Assembly (NCBI RefSeq): GCF_003324165.1
Contig: NW_025407850.1
Span: 1 to 64,000, forward strand
Direction: 5' to 3'
DNA: 64,000 bases
Source of the DNA: Naegleria lovaniensis
Lineage: Eukaryota; Heterolobosea; Eutetramitea; Acrasida; Naegleriidae
The position numbers were made by a program, and so were the translations under genes. The first letter of the stretch is position 1, and each line of letters starts with the position of its first letter. The notes below the pieces were generated by a model. It was not told the DNA's origin and searched no databases. It saw only the letters and a list, made by a program, of their open reading frames with translations. Shown here one piece after another: positions 30,953 through 42,594 of this stretch.

Positions 30953-33900
30953 ATGAACAAGAGAAAACTCGATCAACAACAACAACCACAAGGATTTTTA
31001 AACGCCACTACAAACACCTCCTCTGAATCAGATCATTCTGAGTTGGTAGAAAATTCACCTCGAGACAGTTTCCACAATGAACAAAGAAATGACCTAGTTG
31101 ACCACTCAGCAGAAGATCCATTATTAATGTTAGAAATGTCCTCCAAAAAACGAAAGCAACAATCAGAAGCAACAACTGTCGACTTTTCGTCTGCTCTCGC
31201 TTCAAGCCATTCAAAAGAAATACCAACCGCACAGCTGGAAGAAAACGAAAACACCATGGATGGTCATGAACCCTTTTGCGTCATTAACCAAGACAACTCT
31301 GCCTATGGTAGCAATTGCAGTGACAAGGAGCTTAATGACTTGGATGAAACATTCCTTTCCTCCAAACTCACTCCCCAACAACGTGAAAACTTGCGTAACA
31401 AGACAAAAGAATTTGTGAAGCAACAAAAGATCAATGAACAGCAATATGTGATTCATGTCTCCAAATATGTGAGTAGCATTGCTGAAGTTAACAGAATTGT
31501 CAACACTGGTGAGTGGTTTGGCAGCGCTGAAGTAGAGAGATCGGTTGTGGATGAAAGTTTAAAGATAACTGAAACTCAAAACCCTTCTAATACGGCGTTC
31601 TTGAGCTATTCCCAACGGCAACGACGTCAAACTTTCCCATCCAACATTTCACATCATTCACTTCTGAACCAATCGTCGTCACTCTCCTCACCCCTAGTGA
31701 ATGAAGATTCTTCTAGCAATCATGCACCAGAATTAATTTTTATTCCCAAGGTCTTGTCTTCCATCATTAAACCTCACCAGCTTGAAGCTCTCCGATTTTG
31801 CTGGAACAATGTCGTGTTGCCACCAGATGATGACCTCAGGGGCTGTATTCTTGGTCACTCTACTGGCCTTGGAAAAACCCTCACAATTATTGCTTTTTCC
31901 TACCTCTTTTTAAAATATCAGAAGGGAAAGAGAATTCTCATCATTTGCCCAAGATCTGTCATTCAAAACTGGGAACGCGAGATTGCCTCTTGGATGCATA
32001 ACCTCAAACTGGACACAATTCCATGCTTTGTATTGGACCACGGAAAAGACTTGAGAAGTCACAGACTCGAAAAACTTGCAGAATGGTCCAACAGGGGAGG
32101 AATTCTGCTCATGTGCTTTTCATCATTCTCTCGATGGACTGAATCACAACAAGGAGCCCACCCTCAACAGCAATTTTCAAGCAATGTTGGATTCCAAGCG
32201 CATCATCATGAGCCACACAACCATAACACAAGCAAAATTGAGTTTGAGAAGCAAGTTGCAGAATATTTACGAACGTGCGATCTTGCAGTAGTTGACGAAG
32301 GACACCGTATGAAAAATCCAACAACAAACCTCTCCCATGCGCTCTATTCGAATATTTTGACGAGAAAGAGGATTGTGTTGACAGGAGTTCCACCTCAATT
32401 CAATCTAATGGAGTATTTTACCATTATTGATTGGGTAAGACCAGGTTATTGGTCCATGAAGGAATTCAAGCACTTATTCTCGGATCCTATTGGTCTTTCT
32501 CTTCAAGACTTGTCCAATGTTGAGAATAGAGAACAAATGCGGAAACGATTTTTCATCCTTATGCAAGAATTGTGTTTATTCGTTCATAGAAAAGACCAAT
32601 CCGTTCTGAAATCCTATCTTCCACCAAAGAAAGAATATGTATTATACTTTCATCCAACTGATATTCAAAGCAATTTGTATAATAGATTTATTGAGAGTAG
32701 AAGAAAGGACTTGAAGCAAACAAACATTGAGGCATCCTTTAACGAAGAAAAGCAAAAACAGGAAATATTCTTTATGACTGTCATGTCTCAGAAAATTCTC
32801 AACCACCCAGACTTGGTATTACAATATTGTCGTGACAATAAGAAACTGTTCGAGGGAAATAACACTAATTCACTTGGATGCAAGCAAGTTGATTCAAGCC
32901 AAAGATCTTCCATGAAGTTGTTTTTGGAGAGAATGCCGATGATAGCAACGAATTGAATTATATACCTTCCAGATCAACATCAATCTCTGAAATGATCACA
33001 ACCGAAGAGGATACAAGCATCGCTCCATCTGTCAGTAATACCATGTTTAACATGTTGGAGGAGGCCGAACGCTTTAAGGACACGAGAGAAAATATGGAAT
33101 GGGCCAACCCAGTCTTGGAAAAATCATACTACATGAACATGATTGACAATTCGCCAAAAATGTTGTGTCTGATCAGAATGATTGAGCAATGCTTTTTGAA
33201 TTTTGAAAAACTTTTAGTATTCAGCCAATACCAAGAAACATTGGACGCTATCGAGAGAATTATTACCAACGTTAATATTACTACTGGCCTTCCATTGGAG
33301 GATGAGTCACAACCTCTCAAACGAAAGTTGAAACGAAACGTTGACTTTTTTAGATTGGATGATACCATGTCTGTCTCTCTAGGTCAAAGTGTTGTCGATT
33401 CTTTTAACTCTTCCTCTGATGCTCCGGTACTATTGATTAGTACCAAAGTTGGTGCGCTTGGTATTGATCTATCTTCAAGTCAAAAGATTGTATTATTCGA
33501 TGTTTGCTGGGATAACACTTGGGATAATCATGCTGTATTTAGATCATTCAGATATGGGCAAACGAAACCTGTGAGCATTTACAGATTTGTCATGGATAAT
33601 ACCATTGAGAGTAAAATTTTCCAAAGAGTCTCAGCTCGAACATCCATGTTCAAGAGTTTAAAAGAGGAGAAGAAGAACTTTGTAGATAAGGAAGATTTCT
33701 CAGAGTATTGTCAACCAGCACACAACATGTCGGCACTAGCATCTCCAATCCCAACCACCTTTCAATGTGACACGTTTCTTGGAAAGGTCATGTCAAGTGA
33801 GCCACGTCTCAGGAAGTATGTACAAGCAATTAATGAGTACGAATCATTGTACATTGAATTGCTTGATGAGTTGACGTCCCAAGATCAAACTGCCTCAAAA

Positions 33901-34077
33901 CAGAAATATGATCAAGATTTTTCTGATTTTACTTCATCTGAGGCACGCAAATCCTCTAACTACTCGACCTCTTCCTATGAAGAAAGCAATCAAAGTGGTA
34001 GTACTAGCACTGAAAGTTATGTTGATGACTATGATGATACTGACGAAGAGGAAGAAGATTTTAATGACGAAGAATGA
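30953..34077 (+). CDS. SNF2-family ATPase, ATRX/RAD54L2-like
   Basis: Two frames join through an inferred 83 nt intron (32816-32898; exons 30953-32815 and 32899-34077), giving 1013 residues. The Snf2 core holds Walker A GLGKT (Lys308), CPRSVIQNWEREIASW, the DEGH box (residues 448-451), the ATRX-like YLPPKKEYVLYF, the C-terminal lobe SQYQETLDAIERI, TKVGALGIDLSS and the arginine finger region FRSFRYGQTKPVSIYRF. DEGH in place of DEAH and the YLPPK motif point to the ATRX/ARIP4 branch. No ADD finger is present. Motif III reads TGVPPQFN where the family has TGTPLQN. It would use ATP to move nucleosomes or clear protein from DNA. The tail is acidic. If the weak donor (GTATTA) is not used, the gene carries a frameshift. 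Confidence 0.83.
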
Positions 34078-34214
34078 TATGCACCACTTGAATAAAAAGC
34101 TTGATGATTACTCACCTCTATTAGTTTCTCAGTTGACCAAAGAAAAAGGAGTATTGACAGCAAGTGGCAATGCTACCCAGTTCAGTGTTTATTGAGCATC
34201 ATTGACTTGTTGAA

Positions 34215-35432
34215 TTATTTGCATCTCGTTGACAGGAGGTTGTCTAACTCCCTTGCAAGAGCAGAATTAGTTTCTTCAAGATTGTCTTGATGTTTTTCCA
34301 TGTCAGTAAAAACAGACATCAATTGTGAGTGGTGTTGAGTGAGATCCTGTTCCATGTTCCTTCTCAACTCTTGAAATTGTTTCAATTCTTGCTTTAAAAT
34401 TGCATTCTCTTTTTGAAGGTGACGGTAATAGGTAGTCAACTTGTTGTGGTTTTCTGAAGTTAAAATGTCGCGTTCGAAATCCTTGAGCCTTGAATCAATT
34501 GTTGGTTCATGCTTTAAATTTTCAACCAAAAAGAACGAATGATCCCCACTGCTTTCCAAATGGTCATCAATACGATTGGTGTTTTCTGGGAGCAATACGT
34601 TGTTGCAAGACGTAGGTTCAGATGACGGTTGCATTACTCCAAGTTGACTATTGTGACCTTGTTCAGATTGATTATTGGAAGTGGGAACGAACGAACGAGC
34701 GCTATTATTGTCCACCTGCCCATTTTGAAATCCGTACAAATTTTGTATTGGAAAAACAAAGGAGGAGTTATTAAGGCCATATACAGAGCTTCCTTCTTGT
34801 ACGAGACCAGTATACGGTACAAAAGCACTTTGGCCATAAATAGGAGGCTGTTTAAAATTATTGCTTATCTGAAGTATGTTGGGAGTCTCTTGGAGTGAGT
34901 TCGAAAGCATGGGAGATGCAAAAGCTGTCTGACGGGTCGTGAGATCCTGTTGTTGAGGTTTTTGTTGCTGTTGCTGTTGTTGAGGAAACACCATCATTCC
35001 AGCCTGAGAAGGTGTAGCATGGGTGTTGGACACTAAAAAACTGAATCCTTGAGGTCCCGAACTTGCAACCATCGGAAATTGAGATGAGGCGTTGGATCCT
35101 GAAAGGGTGGTTGGGACGAAATGAGTGAATGCAAATGATGATGGAGGTGCTGCACCAAGATTATTCATTGTGGTGGATGTGGTATGATTATTGAGGGAGG
35201 GATGAGTGGTGTTTGATGGTCTGTTCATCTCATTCGGGAATGATCCCGAAGGATACATGAAAGGCTGGATCATTTGTTGCTGAGGTGATGGTTGTGTTTG
35301 TACAAAGACATGTCCTTGCGGTGGTTGTGGTTGAAATGAATTTGCTGAACTAAGGCTTGTCGTGGAAGAAGAAGAAGAAGGCATGAGAGGTACGCCCGAA
35401 GACATGTTTGGATGAGGGTGTAGAGGGTACAT
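34215..35432 (-). CDS. Gln/Ser-rich protein with C-terminal coiled coil
   Basis: This is a 405-residue protein of unknown family. Residues 1-290 are low complexity (Ser, Gln, Asn, Pro, Phe), including a Gln run with QQQQQQKPQQQ, similar to prion-like or P-body proteins. Residues about 310-405 form a long heptad coiled coil (YYRHLQKENAILKQELKQF onward). The start codon follows a run of eight A. The gene is convergent with the SNF2 gene, 137 bp from its stop. The composition suggests an RNA-granule or transcription scaffold, but there is no direct support. Confidence 0.7.
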   Translation of the reverse strand: MYPLHPHPNMSSGVPLMPSSSSSTTSLSSANSFQPQPPQGHVFVQTQPSPQQQMIQPFMYPSGSFPNEMNRPSNTTHPSLNNHTTSTTMNNLGAAPPSSFAFTHFVPTTLSGSNASSQFPMVASSGPQGFSFLVSNTHATPSQAGMMVFPQQQQQQQKPQQQDLTTRQTAFASPMLSNSLQETPNILQISNNFKQPPIYGQSAFVPYTGLVQEGSSVYGLNNSSFVFPIQNLYGFQNGQVDNNSARSFVPTSNNQSEQGHNSQLGVMQPSSEPTSCNNVLLPENTNRIDDHLESSGDHSFFLVENLKHEPTIDSRLKDFERDILTSENHNKLTTYYRHLQKENAILKQELKQFQELRRNMEQDLTQHHSQLMSVFTDMEKHQDNLEETNSALARELDNLLSTRCK

Positions 35433-36040
35433 TTTTTTTCATAACCTTAAACAAGCATTAACACGACTGAACGCCTCGGTCATTGTATTCGTTCATTCAT
35501 TGAGAGAGCAGATCTCTTTGTTGAATAAAGCCATCCAGCAAGCGCTCGAGTGGAATGAATTGAAAATTTATTTTCAATAAAAAAATGTTCAACAACAACT
35601 GTTGGGTTGTACAATGCCTAGAAGTAGTAATAATTTGAACGAAGAAGACACTCAGTTGGTCATTCATTGTACATGATGGACATGTACAAGACAGTGATCT
35701 TCTCAAAAGTAACATATACACGTGAATGTCCTTCGTTCGTTACTTGGTTATTATTTTCGGTAGTAGTTGTAGGTAGGCAGTAAGTTGTAGATGCATTGGC
35801 TATTTACAAGAGATATATGTATAATAATTATCATCATGATGATGGTGGTGGTGTATAATATTATACAATTAATGTACAGCAAGTTAGTGAAGAGAGGAAG
35901 TAGTAATAGTATGGTACAATCGGAGAAAACACGTCATCACTCATTGTAAGTTTTCCTTCAACTCGACTACGCTTGAACAAAGTAGTAGACTCTATTATGG
36001 AAGGATATACACTCTACAATGAACGTGCTATATATCTTCT
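35433..36040. other. 608 bp intergenic region
   Basis: The region separates two minus-strand genes and should hold the promoter of the Q-rich gene and the 3' end of the Myb gene. A/T-rich simple sequence with GATGATGGTGGTGG occurs at 35830-35860. A direct ACATG pair at about 35671-35686 is not meaningful. No gene or element was recognised. Confidence 0.35.
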
Positions 36041-37975
36041 CTAGAAGGTAAAATCCAGAAAGAAGTTAATGTCAGAATCAGCGCCCAAATCCGATGAAGA
36101 ATACTCGGCAGAGTATTGTGGGTCAAACCTCCTGGATTCGACAATGGACTTGAAATCTGTGTCATCATTCCACAAATCCTCCAAGAAAGATTGCCTCATC
36201 CTTTGCAATTGTTCACTCGAATAGAAGACTTGCTGTTGTTGCTGTTTCGAGTTTGGGACAGTATTTCGCGAGAAAGAGCTTCCAGCAGCGTATGGACACT
36301 GTGCATAATGATGGGAAGAAGAGGAGCCTGCCACTGTTTGCATTTGGTGATGATGCCTATTATTGTTACTTCGGTTGCTCATTGTTGCTGATGTAGTAGG
36401 TTGCTGGTAAGAGTTCTCCTCAAGGAATGGAAGGTCAAAATCGAAATAGTCGTACATGGTGTGTTGAGGTTGTGACTGAGGCTGCATCGTGACGTTGCCA
36501 ATGTCATTGGTTGGTTGGGAATGTACATTTTGGAAGCAGTAACTTGTAGAAGGTTGGGAGAAGAAGAAGTTGTTAGGTTTGTACAAGCAAGTAGTAGTAG
36601 TGGTTGCGGTAGCTGCATTTGGATCTGCACAAGAATAATCAGTAGTGAGGGAAGGAACTTGGTGAGAGCTGAAAGAAGAACTGGATCCAGCATTGGACGA
36701 CATGGAAGATGAGGAGGCAACATGTTTCACATTCTTGCTAGATGAGGACGATGAGAGCTTTCGTTTCTTGGTGGACGATACCTTTTCCTCTTCCTCAGAG
36801 TCGTTGTGATCTGATGTCAAGTCTTCCTCGTCATCCTCATGATCAGACTCTTCAGAATGATACTCCTCTTCGTCAGCGGCAGTGGTTTGAGGTTTACGAA
36901 CGGAGGAGCGTCTTCCCCTTGATGGTCGACTTGGTTCTTCCTTGTCACTGACAATCTCTTCTTCTTCCTCTTCTTCATAGTCATAATCAGAGTCACGAGC
37001 AGGTTTCTTTCTCTTTCTCAATGCTGAGCCCTTACTACGACGGCGTGACTTGCTTGTTGCCGCAACTCCCTCTTCCTCATCATTGAGAGACTCCTTCATC
37101 TTGGTCGATGAGTTGGGAGAGGACGATGAAACCTTATTGTTTTCAGAGTCGTCAGTGCCGTCCTCATCTCCTGATTGCACCTCTCCGTCGCTGGTGACAA
37201 CCTTCGTTGTCTTGATATCCAAAAGTTTGTTACTGGTCGTGTTGAAACGGAGCTGGATGGTCATGGATTGTATCTTGTCATTTGAGGACGACCCTCCCTT
37301 AGAGGATGGCTTCTTTCTCTTTGGACAAGGAGGCAATACAATTTCACAAACGCCTCCACTCTTCTTGGCCTTATCTTTGGATTTTTCTACGACACGTCTC
37401 AGTGTTGAATTCCAATGGTTCTTGATAGCATTGGCCGTTCTTCCGTCCAGAATTTTAGCGATTTGAGCCCACTTGTTACCATGCTTTTCATGATACTCGA
37501 TAATGATACGATCTTCCTCTGGAGTCCACCAATCCTTCTTTACGGATGGATCCAAATGATTGTACCAACGTTCTCTGCATTGCTTTCCAATTCGACCAGG
37601 CAATTCGAGAGCTATTTGTGACCACTTTTTGGCTCCAAACTTTTCAACAAGCTTTCTCAAGTGGTTGTCCTCTTCTTCGGTCCAAGCACCTCGCACATGC
37701 TTGACTTCTTTCTTTTTGGAGGATGAACTCTTCTTCTTTTGGGAAGAAGACTTTTTCTTCTTTTGGGATGATTCCTGGGATGAAGTGCTATGCACAGACT
37801 CGGAGGAAGAGTCGGAATGATAGTCTTCTTCATCTTGGTTGGAATGATTGAGGTTGCTGCTACCAGCTCCCTCTAGAAACATGGCCTCATCTACAGCTAG
37901 AGATGGCGACGAAGGGTTAAATGTGGCACTGGAAGCATTGCTGCTGAGCTCAGCAATGGATGCTGGCATTGACAT
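36041..37975 (-). CDS. R2R3 Myb transcription factor
   Basis: In this 644-residue protein, residues about 94-196 form two Myb repeats. R2 is [20 protein letters not shown] ... W ... ERW, and R3 is [19 protein letters not shown] ... W ... NHW, with all three tryptophans in each. R3 begins with W, as in animal c-Myb and unlike most plant R2R3 factors. The recognition helices are [15 protein letters not shown] and [15 protein letters not shown], close to c-Myb, so a YAACKG-type site is expected from the family. A Lys/Ser-rich leader and a long acidic/Ser-rich stretch (residues 270-430) flank it. The C-terminus is Gln/Asn/aromatic-rich, possibly activating. The target genes are unknown. Confidence 0.93.
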   Translation of the reverse strand: MSMPASIAELSSNASSATFNPSSPSLAVDEAMFLEGAGSSNLNHSNQDEEDYHSDSSSESVHSTSSQESSQKKKKSSSQKKKSSSSKKKEVKHVRGAWTEEEDNHLRKLVEKFGAKKWSQIALELPGRIGKQCRERWYNHLDPSVKKDWWTPEEDRIIIEYHEKHGNKWAQIAKILDGRTANAIKNHWNSTLRRVVEKSKDKAKKSGGVCEIVLPPCPKRKKPSSKGGSSSNDKIQSMTIQLRFNTTSNKLLDIKTTKVVTSDGEVQSGDEDGTDDSENNKVSSSSPNSSTKMKESLNDEEEGVAATSKSRRRSKGSALRKRKKPARDSDYDYEEEEEEEIVSDKEEPSRPSRGRRSSVRKPQTTAADEEEYHSEESDHEDDEEDLTSDHNDSEEEEKVSSTKKRKLSSSSSSKNVKHVASSSSMSSNAGSSSSFSSHQVPSLTTDYSCADPNAATATTTTTCLYKPNNFFFSQPSTSYCFQNVHSQPTNDIGNVTMQPQSQPQHTMYDYFDFDLPFLEENSYQQPTTSATMSNRSNNNRHHHQMQTVAGSSSSHHYAQCPYAAGSSFSRNTVPNSKQQQQQVFYSSEQLQRMRQSFLEDLWNDDTDFKSIVESRRFDPQYSAEYSSSDLGADSDINFFLDFTF

Positions 37976-39261
37976 GGCGGTGGTGATGGGTAGTGAGCAG
38001 GTAGTACTGGTGAATAATGTTCAGGCACGTGGTGTTGTGAATGTGACGCGTATATTGCAATTAGTATTTACAAAGGTAGTGGGTGAGTTTCAAAAGATTC
38101 TTAGCTGTGCCCGAGAAAAAATGTTGTCAGCTGCGGTGGCAGTTCAGACGCTTGACGAGTCCGCGAGAGATATGAGATTCCAAAGATTCAAAAACGTTAC
38201 CCTGGTAGCGTTGAGATATTTTTTTTGATGATTTTAAAAAAAATTAAAATTTATTTTTTTGAGCGTTTTTTCGATTCGTTCTAACGACTATTTTTAAAAA
38301 AGGAAGATTCTGATTGGATAGAAAACTGTAGTGAGGTGTTCTCAATCACTGATCAAAACGACTTGGGAATAAGTCTTCTATTGTTATTTGACTCTGAGTG
38401 GAAAGGGACTCCCTGTGGTGTCTACTACTTCCACCACTTTGTTGAATAAAGTTTTTGATGAATGGAATGGTGTACCACACATTGTTGTAGTCGTCGATCG
38501 GGATCATTCGGTTTGGTAGGACACAAATCGATGTACATACATCATAAATCTGTACACAACGTACATCATCATCATACAAAGCTATTCCAACGACTTTGGA
38601 GGATTCTAGGCAGCTGCTGCTTCTTCATAGCAGTTGAGGAGTGCAGGCGGTCCGGAATCAAGCCACTGGTCAGTCGTCAGAATAGTTGGCACAATTCAAC
38701 ACACATGTGTGGTGGCGTTACATTCTTGGCAGCACATCATGGGACATTGATGATTACTGATGTTTCCAACCACATGATGATGTTTTTCCTTCCTGTATTT
38801 TCCAAAGAGTTTGTATACCGGGCCAAAGAAAATTGAAGATGATAAGACGTTGATAATAGGAAGATGTTCAACGTGTTGGACGTTTCATCTTTGATCAGCT
38901 GCAAGCCCTTGTGTTTTCTTCCACTACATGCTCATTCAAAACAATGAACCAAACCAACAACGCCAGAACACCAACCGTTCATGTTGGCCGCAGTCTTGTA
39001 CTAACGTTCGGTCGTTGGTATTTCCATCATCAAACCGTTCACAGCAAAAGACAGCGATCAAGTGCGAGAAATTTTTTTCTTTTTTGCAACACAACCCGCC
39101 GACAGTCGCTTTTGGTTTGATTACAACTTTTGGTTGAGTTTGGCCTTTACAATAACACCTTTTTACAACCGCTACGACGATTCCACCACCTCTCTTCATG
39201 ATTCATACACCTCTTCAATTCTGAAGAACTATTAAAAGATGATGAAATTGAAATGTAAAAA
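37976..39261. other. 1.29 kb gap with a possible minus-strand exon
   Basis: No gene is firmly supported. At 38346-38600 the minus strand encodes a protein-like run (KVVGIALYDDDVRCVQIYDV ... PNRMIPIDDYNNVWYTI ... IEDLFPSRFDQ, then stop) that could be the last exon of an unplaced gene. Possible upstream pieces (around 38730-38830) splice only with weak sites. The plus-strand frames in the region show no family features. Near 38225-38300 there is an A/T-run tract. Confidence 0.35.
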
Positions 39262-40805
39262 ATGTCTTGTTTATTGGAATGTACATTACCCAACAGCGAC
39301 AACAACCAAGACAACACAACAACTTTAGCCATTCAACATGAAATATTCAAACAAGTTCAATCCATGGAAGAAGAACATGGAATTACTATTTTGATGGTTT
39401 CCGATGTGGGTAGTAGGTGAGTTTTTGGAACGGAACGTACAACAAGATGACAACTATCATCATCATCATCATCTATTGAAATTTAAAATTTCATCATCTT
39501 GATGTAATTATCATAATATATATGATGTCCTGATCATCATGATGATATCAAATCGGAATTCTTATCAAATTGATTGATAATTTACGTAACAAAATTTTCA
39601 GAGCCTACAATTGGGAACAACCACTACAGAGCGATTTTGATTTGAATTTTATTTATACCCGAGATTGGAAGTATTACATTACTATTCAAAACAAGCAGCA
39701 AACCATCAAGAAAGAGACTCATATTGAATTGGAAAGGAATGTTTTATTGAAACGATCCAAGAGTAGACATTCGTTTTATTGCCATCATGATGATCAACAG
39801 GATATTAATTTGTTGAATCATGACGACAACACGGAAAGCTCAAAAAAACTCAAAATTGAATGTAATTTTCTTGGATATGATGTGAAATATGCTGCAGATT
39901 TGTTATACAAGTCGAATCGAGCCATTGTATTTGCATTACTTTCGCCGTGTGTGTATTATATGCATCCACGGTCGGTGGATATGTTTTCAAAATGGATTTC
40001 CATGTGTCATGCTCATGTTCAGAGAAGACACCATCTTCATGAAATGATTCATATTGCCAGATATAACATTAATAGATATGTGATTGGAAGAAGAAGTGTT
40101 CGGGTGAAGGCCTATCTCTATATTTTACATCACTTATTTTATGCCTTGTACATGTATAAGAGAAGAAACGATTTGCAGATTTTTAATAGTCGTTTACCTC
40201 CATTACAATTTACAGAGCTATTGAACGATTTGAAAGAGGACTATTTATCGCCTACGTTGGTTCACATTGTCGAATTTTTGATGAAGCTGAAGGTGAACGG
40301 AGAGCAATTTTCACATTTGGCCAAGCTAGCACAACCTAAGGTAGATGCTTCGCAACCAAAGAAAGAGGAAATTGACACGACTGCATCGGGGGCTTCATCG
40401 ACTGGCCAAAATGAGGACAAGTTAACACGTGACCAAGTGAATACTGGTGTTTCAGAGAATGGAACTGGTGATATCAAACAAAGTACGAACAAGGGAGAAG
40501 AGGAACAGCAAGAATCAAATGCATTGCAACCAAAGAAACAATCGAAAAAACAGCAAAAGAAGCAGGCTAAAGCTTTGGCAGACGAAAAGCTCAGTCTTAT
40601 GGAGGATGACAATGCTAAAAACGATGTCTATATCGGTCACTCGTTGCACGTGGAACTTTTTACTGTTTTTTGGTATCGAAAACTTGCTGCCTGGATTTGG
40701 GATTTGCCAAAGGATGTCATGAATGGAGATCAAGTAGATTCGTTATTATTAGAGGCTGTTCAATTGTTTGAAGAGAAAGGTGATACTCTCACACATTCCA
40801 AATAA
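39262..40805 (+). CDS. Pol-beta-type nucleotidyltransferase, RlaP/YcgL-like
   Basis: Exons 39262-39416 and 39602-40805 join in phase (452 residues). The joined active-site region reads ILMVSDVGSRAYNWEQP then LQSDFDLNFIYTR. This matches the family pattern of G-S-R (residues 50-52) followed by a D-x-D metal site (Asp63, Asp65). The helix GYDVKYAADLLYKSN and SPCVYYMHP match the second signature of this family (Pfam PF10127, COG3541). In bacteria and phages such enzymes are tied to RNA repair alongside RNA ligases. The activity here is unproven. A Lys/Gln-rich insert (KKQSKKQQKKQAK) splits the C-terminal helical part and is unusual. The intron cuts exactly at the catalytic loop. Confidence 0.85.
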
Positions 40806-40852
40806 ATAACCTCAGGTCTTTTTCGCAGTTGTAAGCGGAACAAATCACAACA

Positions 40853-42424
40853 TTACATGAAAGCCTTCTTAATTTTATTTTTCTGTTCATTGGCTTGTTT
40901 TTTCTTTCGTTTTTCATTGAGCTTTTCTTCGAGTTCTTGCCTTCTTCGTTTTTCTTCCTCAGTTTCGATATATTCCGATCGTTGACTTGTTGGAATGGAA
41001 TGGGTGATATCTACAGTAGTTGGTATGGGTGCATGACTGTCATGTACGTCTGAAAGGCTGATTACGGAGGGTTGTGACATTGTCTGAGAATGTTTTTGAG
41101 ACTCTTCACGTGTTCCCAACGATGTTGAATGGAGTTCTTCTTCAGGAAGGAGACCATGATCATTTCCAACATCAAAATGTTGAGAATGGCCTGAAGTTTT
41201 TAAAGGTGTCGTTGTCGTTGCTGACAGAGGTTCAGAATTCTGAGTCTTCTTTTTCTTACTTGCCATACTACTATTGTCCAAACTCAAAGATTTCATAAAT
41301 TGTGAATAGAGTTGTCGCAAAAGAGGATTTGTTGCTGCGGTAGAGTCTTGATTCAATGACTGATGTAGTGTGGTGACACCAAATGAAATGTCACAAATCT
41401 CGTTACTCTTGGAAGGCTTTAAAATTTTGTCCAAAACATCCAAGATGTCGGCAGAATTTTGAGAAGAATTTGATGTGCTGCTATACATTTGTCGATAATT
41501 AATCAATTCTTGTTCCTTCTTCAAACATAATGATTTCAATTGATCAATTTGTGAGCTCTGAGTATAAACAATTCCCAGCAAGGGTCGAATAATTTGATTA
41601 CAAATAAATAGACTCTCTCGATTTTCATAGAAATATCGTGCTGAGGAGTCTTGTTGATCCTCTTCATTGTCATTATTTTCATTTCGTTTACGTTTCTTCT
41701 TGTCATTATTTTGTGAATTTTCAAAATCTTGAATCAATATATAAGAATGATCAATCTCTCCATACTTGTTATCATTTTCACTCATGGCTGCACACTCTTC
41801 AATTCTCTCACAATGAATTTCCCAATAAAACGGAAGTGGAATGTTCACGGCTGTTGGAAGCAAGGCTTTAATTTTCAGAACCACACCATTGAGTTGTTTG
41901 CGTATGGCACTCATATGAACGCTCTGAACCGATTCCATCAAACTCTCATATTCTTCAGTACCACTTGATTCCGAATGACCACTAGCTCCTATTAATTCAA
42001 TTTTAGGCTGATGATGCTCTTGTACGGATCGGGATGAATACTCGAGAAGAAATTGTTCCAGTTGCTGTACGATGGAAGAAACACTCATATTCAAGCCTTT
42101 GCAGTATTTGGAAATATCATGTTCAATTTCGGTTTTTTCATAACGTTTTTTCCAAACACTTTTCATGTTGGTTAAATAGAGAATAAAACCATTGCATCCA
42201 TTTAAATTGTTATGAAGAAGAGGGGAATTGGTTGAATCATCATTGGAGAGAATTTTAAATTTAATAAAGAAGGGATCTTGAGAGGGATCTTTGATTGGAA
42301 GTTTCGTCCAATTTACTTCCGAGACGAGATGTTCATCCGGATCCCGATGATACCTGTTGTTGGTGGTTGGAGAATCGAAAATTGAGTGATGAGAGGATGA
42401 ACTGAGAGCAGAACCTAATGACAT
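40853..42424 (-). CDS. XLF (NHEJ1/Cernunnos) homologue, end-joining factor
   Basis: The ATG at 42424, behind a run of seven A, gives 523 residues. The head domain shows FILYLTNMKSVWKKRYEKTE and, near residue 197, LPFYWEIHC, which parallels LPFYWNFHC in human XLF. Then IIRPLLGIVYTQSSQIDQL parallels human IRPLMGMSLALQCQVREL, followed by a coiled coil. After a Ser-rich tail the protein ends in NEQKNKIKKAFM, positioned like the Ku-binding C-terminal motif of XLF (KRKKPRGLFS). XLF works with XRCC4 and DNA ligase IV in non-homologous end joining in the nucleus. Inserts in the head (a Lys/Asn-rich loop) make it longer than the 299-residue human protein. In-frame sequence upstream of 42424 is hydrophobic and is judged not coding. 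Confidence 0.9.
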   Translation of the reverse strand: MSLGSALSSSSHHSIFDSPTTNNRYHRDPDEHLVSEVNWTKLPIKDPSQDPFFIKFKILSNDDSTNSPLLHNNLNGCNGFILYLTNMKSVWKKRYEKTEIEHDISKYCKGLNMSVSSIVQQLEQFLLEYSSRSVQEHHQPKIELIGASGHSESSGTEEYESLMESVQSVHMSAIRKQLNGVVLKIKALLPTAVNIPLPFYWEIHCERIEECAAMSENDNKYGEIDHSYILIQDFENSQNNDKKKRKRNENNDNEEDQQDSSARYFYENRESLFICNQIIRPLLGIVYTQSSQIDQLKSLCLKKEQELINYRQMYSSTSNSSQNSADILDVLDKILKPSKSNEICDISFGVTTLHQSLNQDSTAATNPLLRQLYSQFMKSLSLDNSSMASKKKKTQNSEPLSATTTTPLKTSGHSQHFDVGNDHGLLPEEELHSTSLGTREESQKHSQTMSQPSVISLSDVHDSHAPIPTTVDITHSIPTSQRSEYIETEEEKRRRQELEEKLNEKRKKKQANEQKNKIKKAFM

Positions 42425-42594
42425 TTTTTTGTGAATGAATTGTTGTGAGCATGGAATGGTCTTCATTGGTTGTCCAATTGATGGCCTTATTGACAAAGAG
42501 AAACAAATACAGAGATAACGTATTGTCAACTAGGTGAATTTTATTGAAGAAACTATGAATATATAGTCCAGGTTCTTTTCGTTCGTACCGTTGC

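Noticed and set aside
38462-38836. 124-codon plus-strand frame rich in His
   Set aside because: No family features; it lies opposite the better minus-strand exon-like segment.
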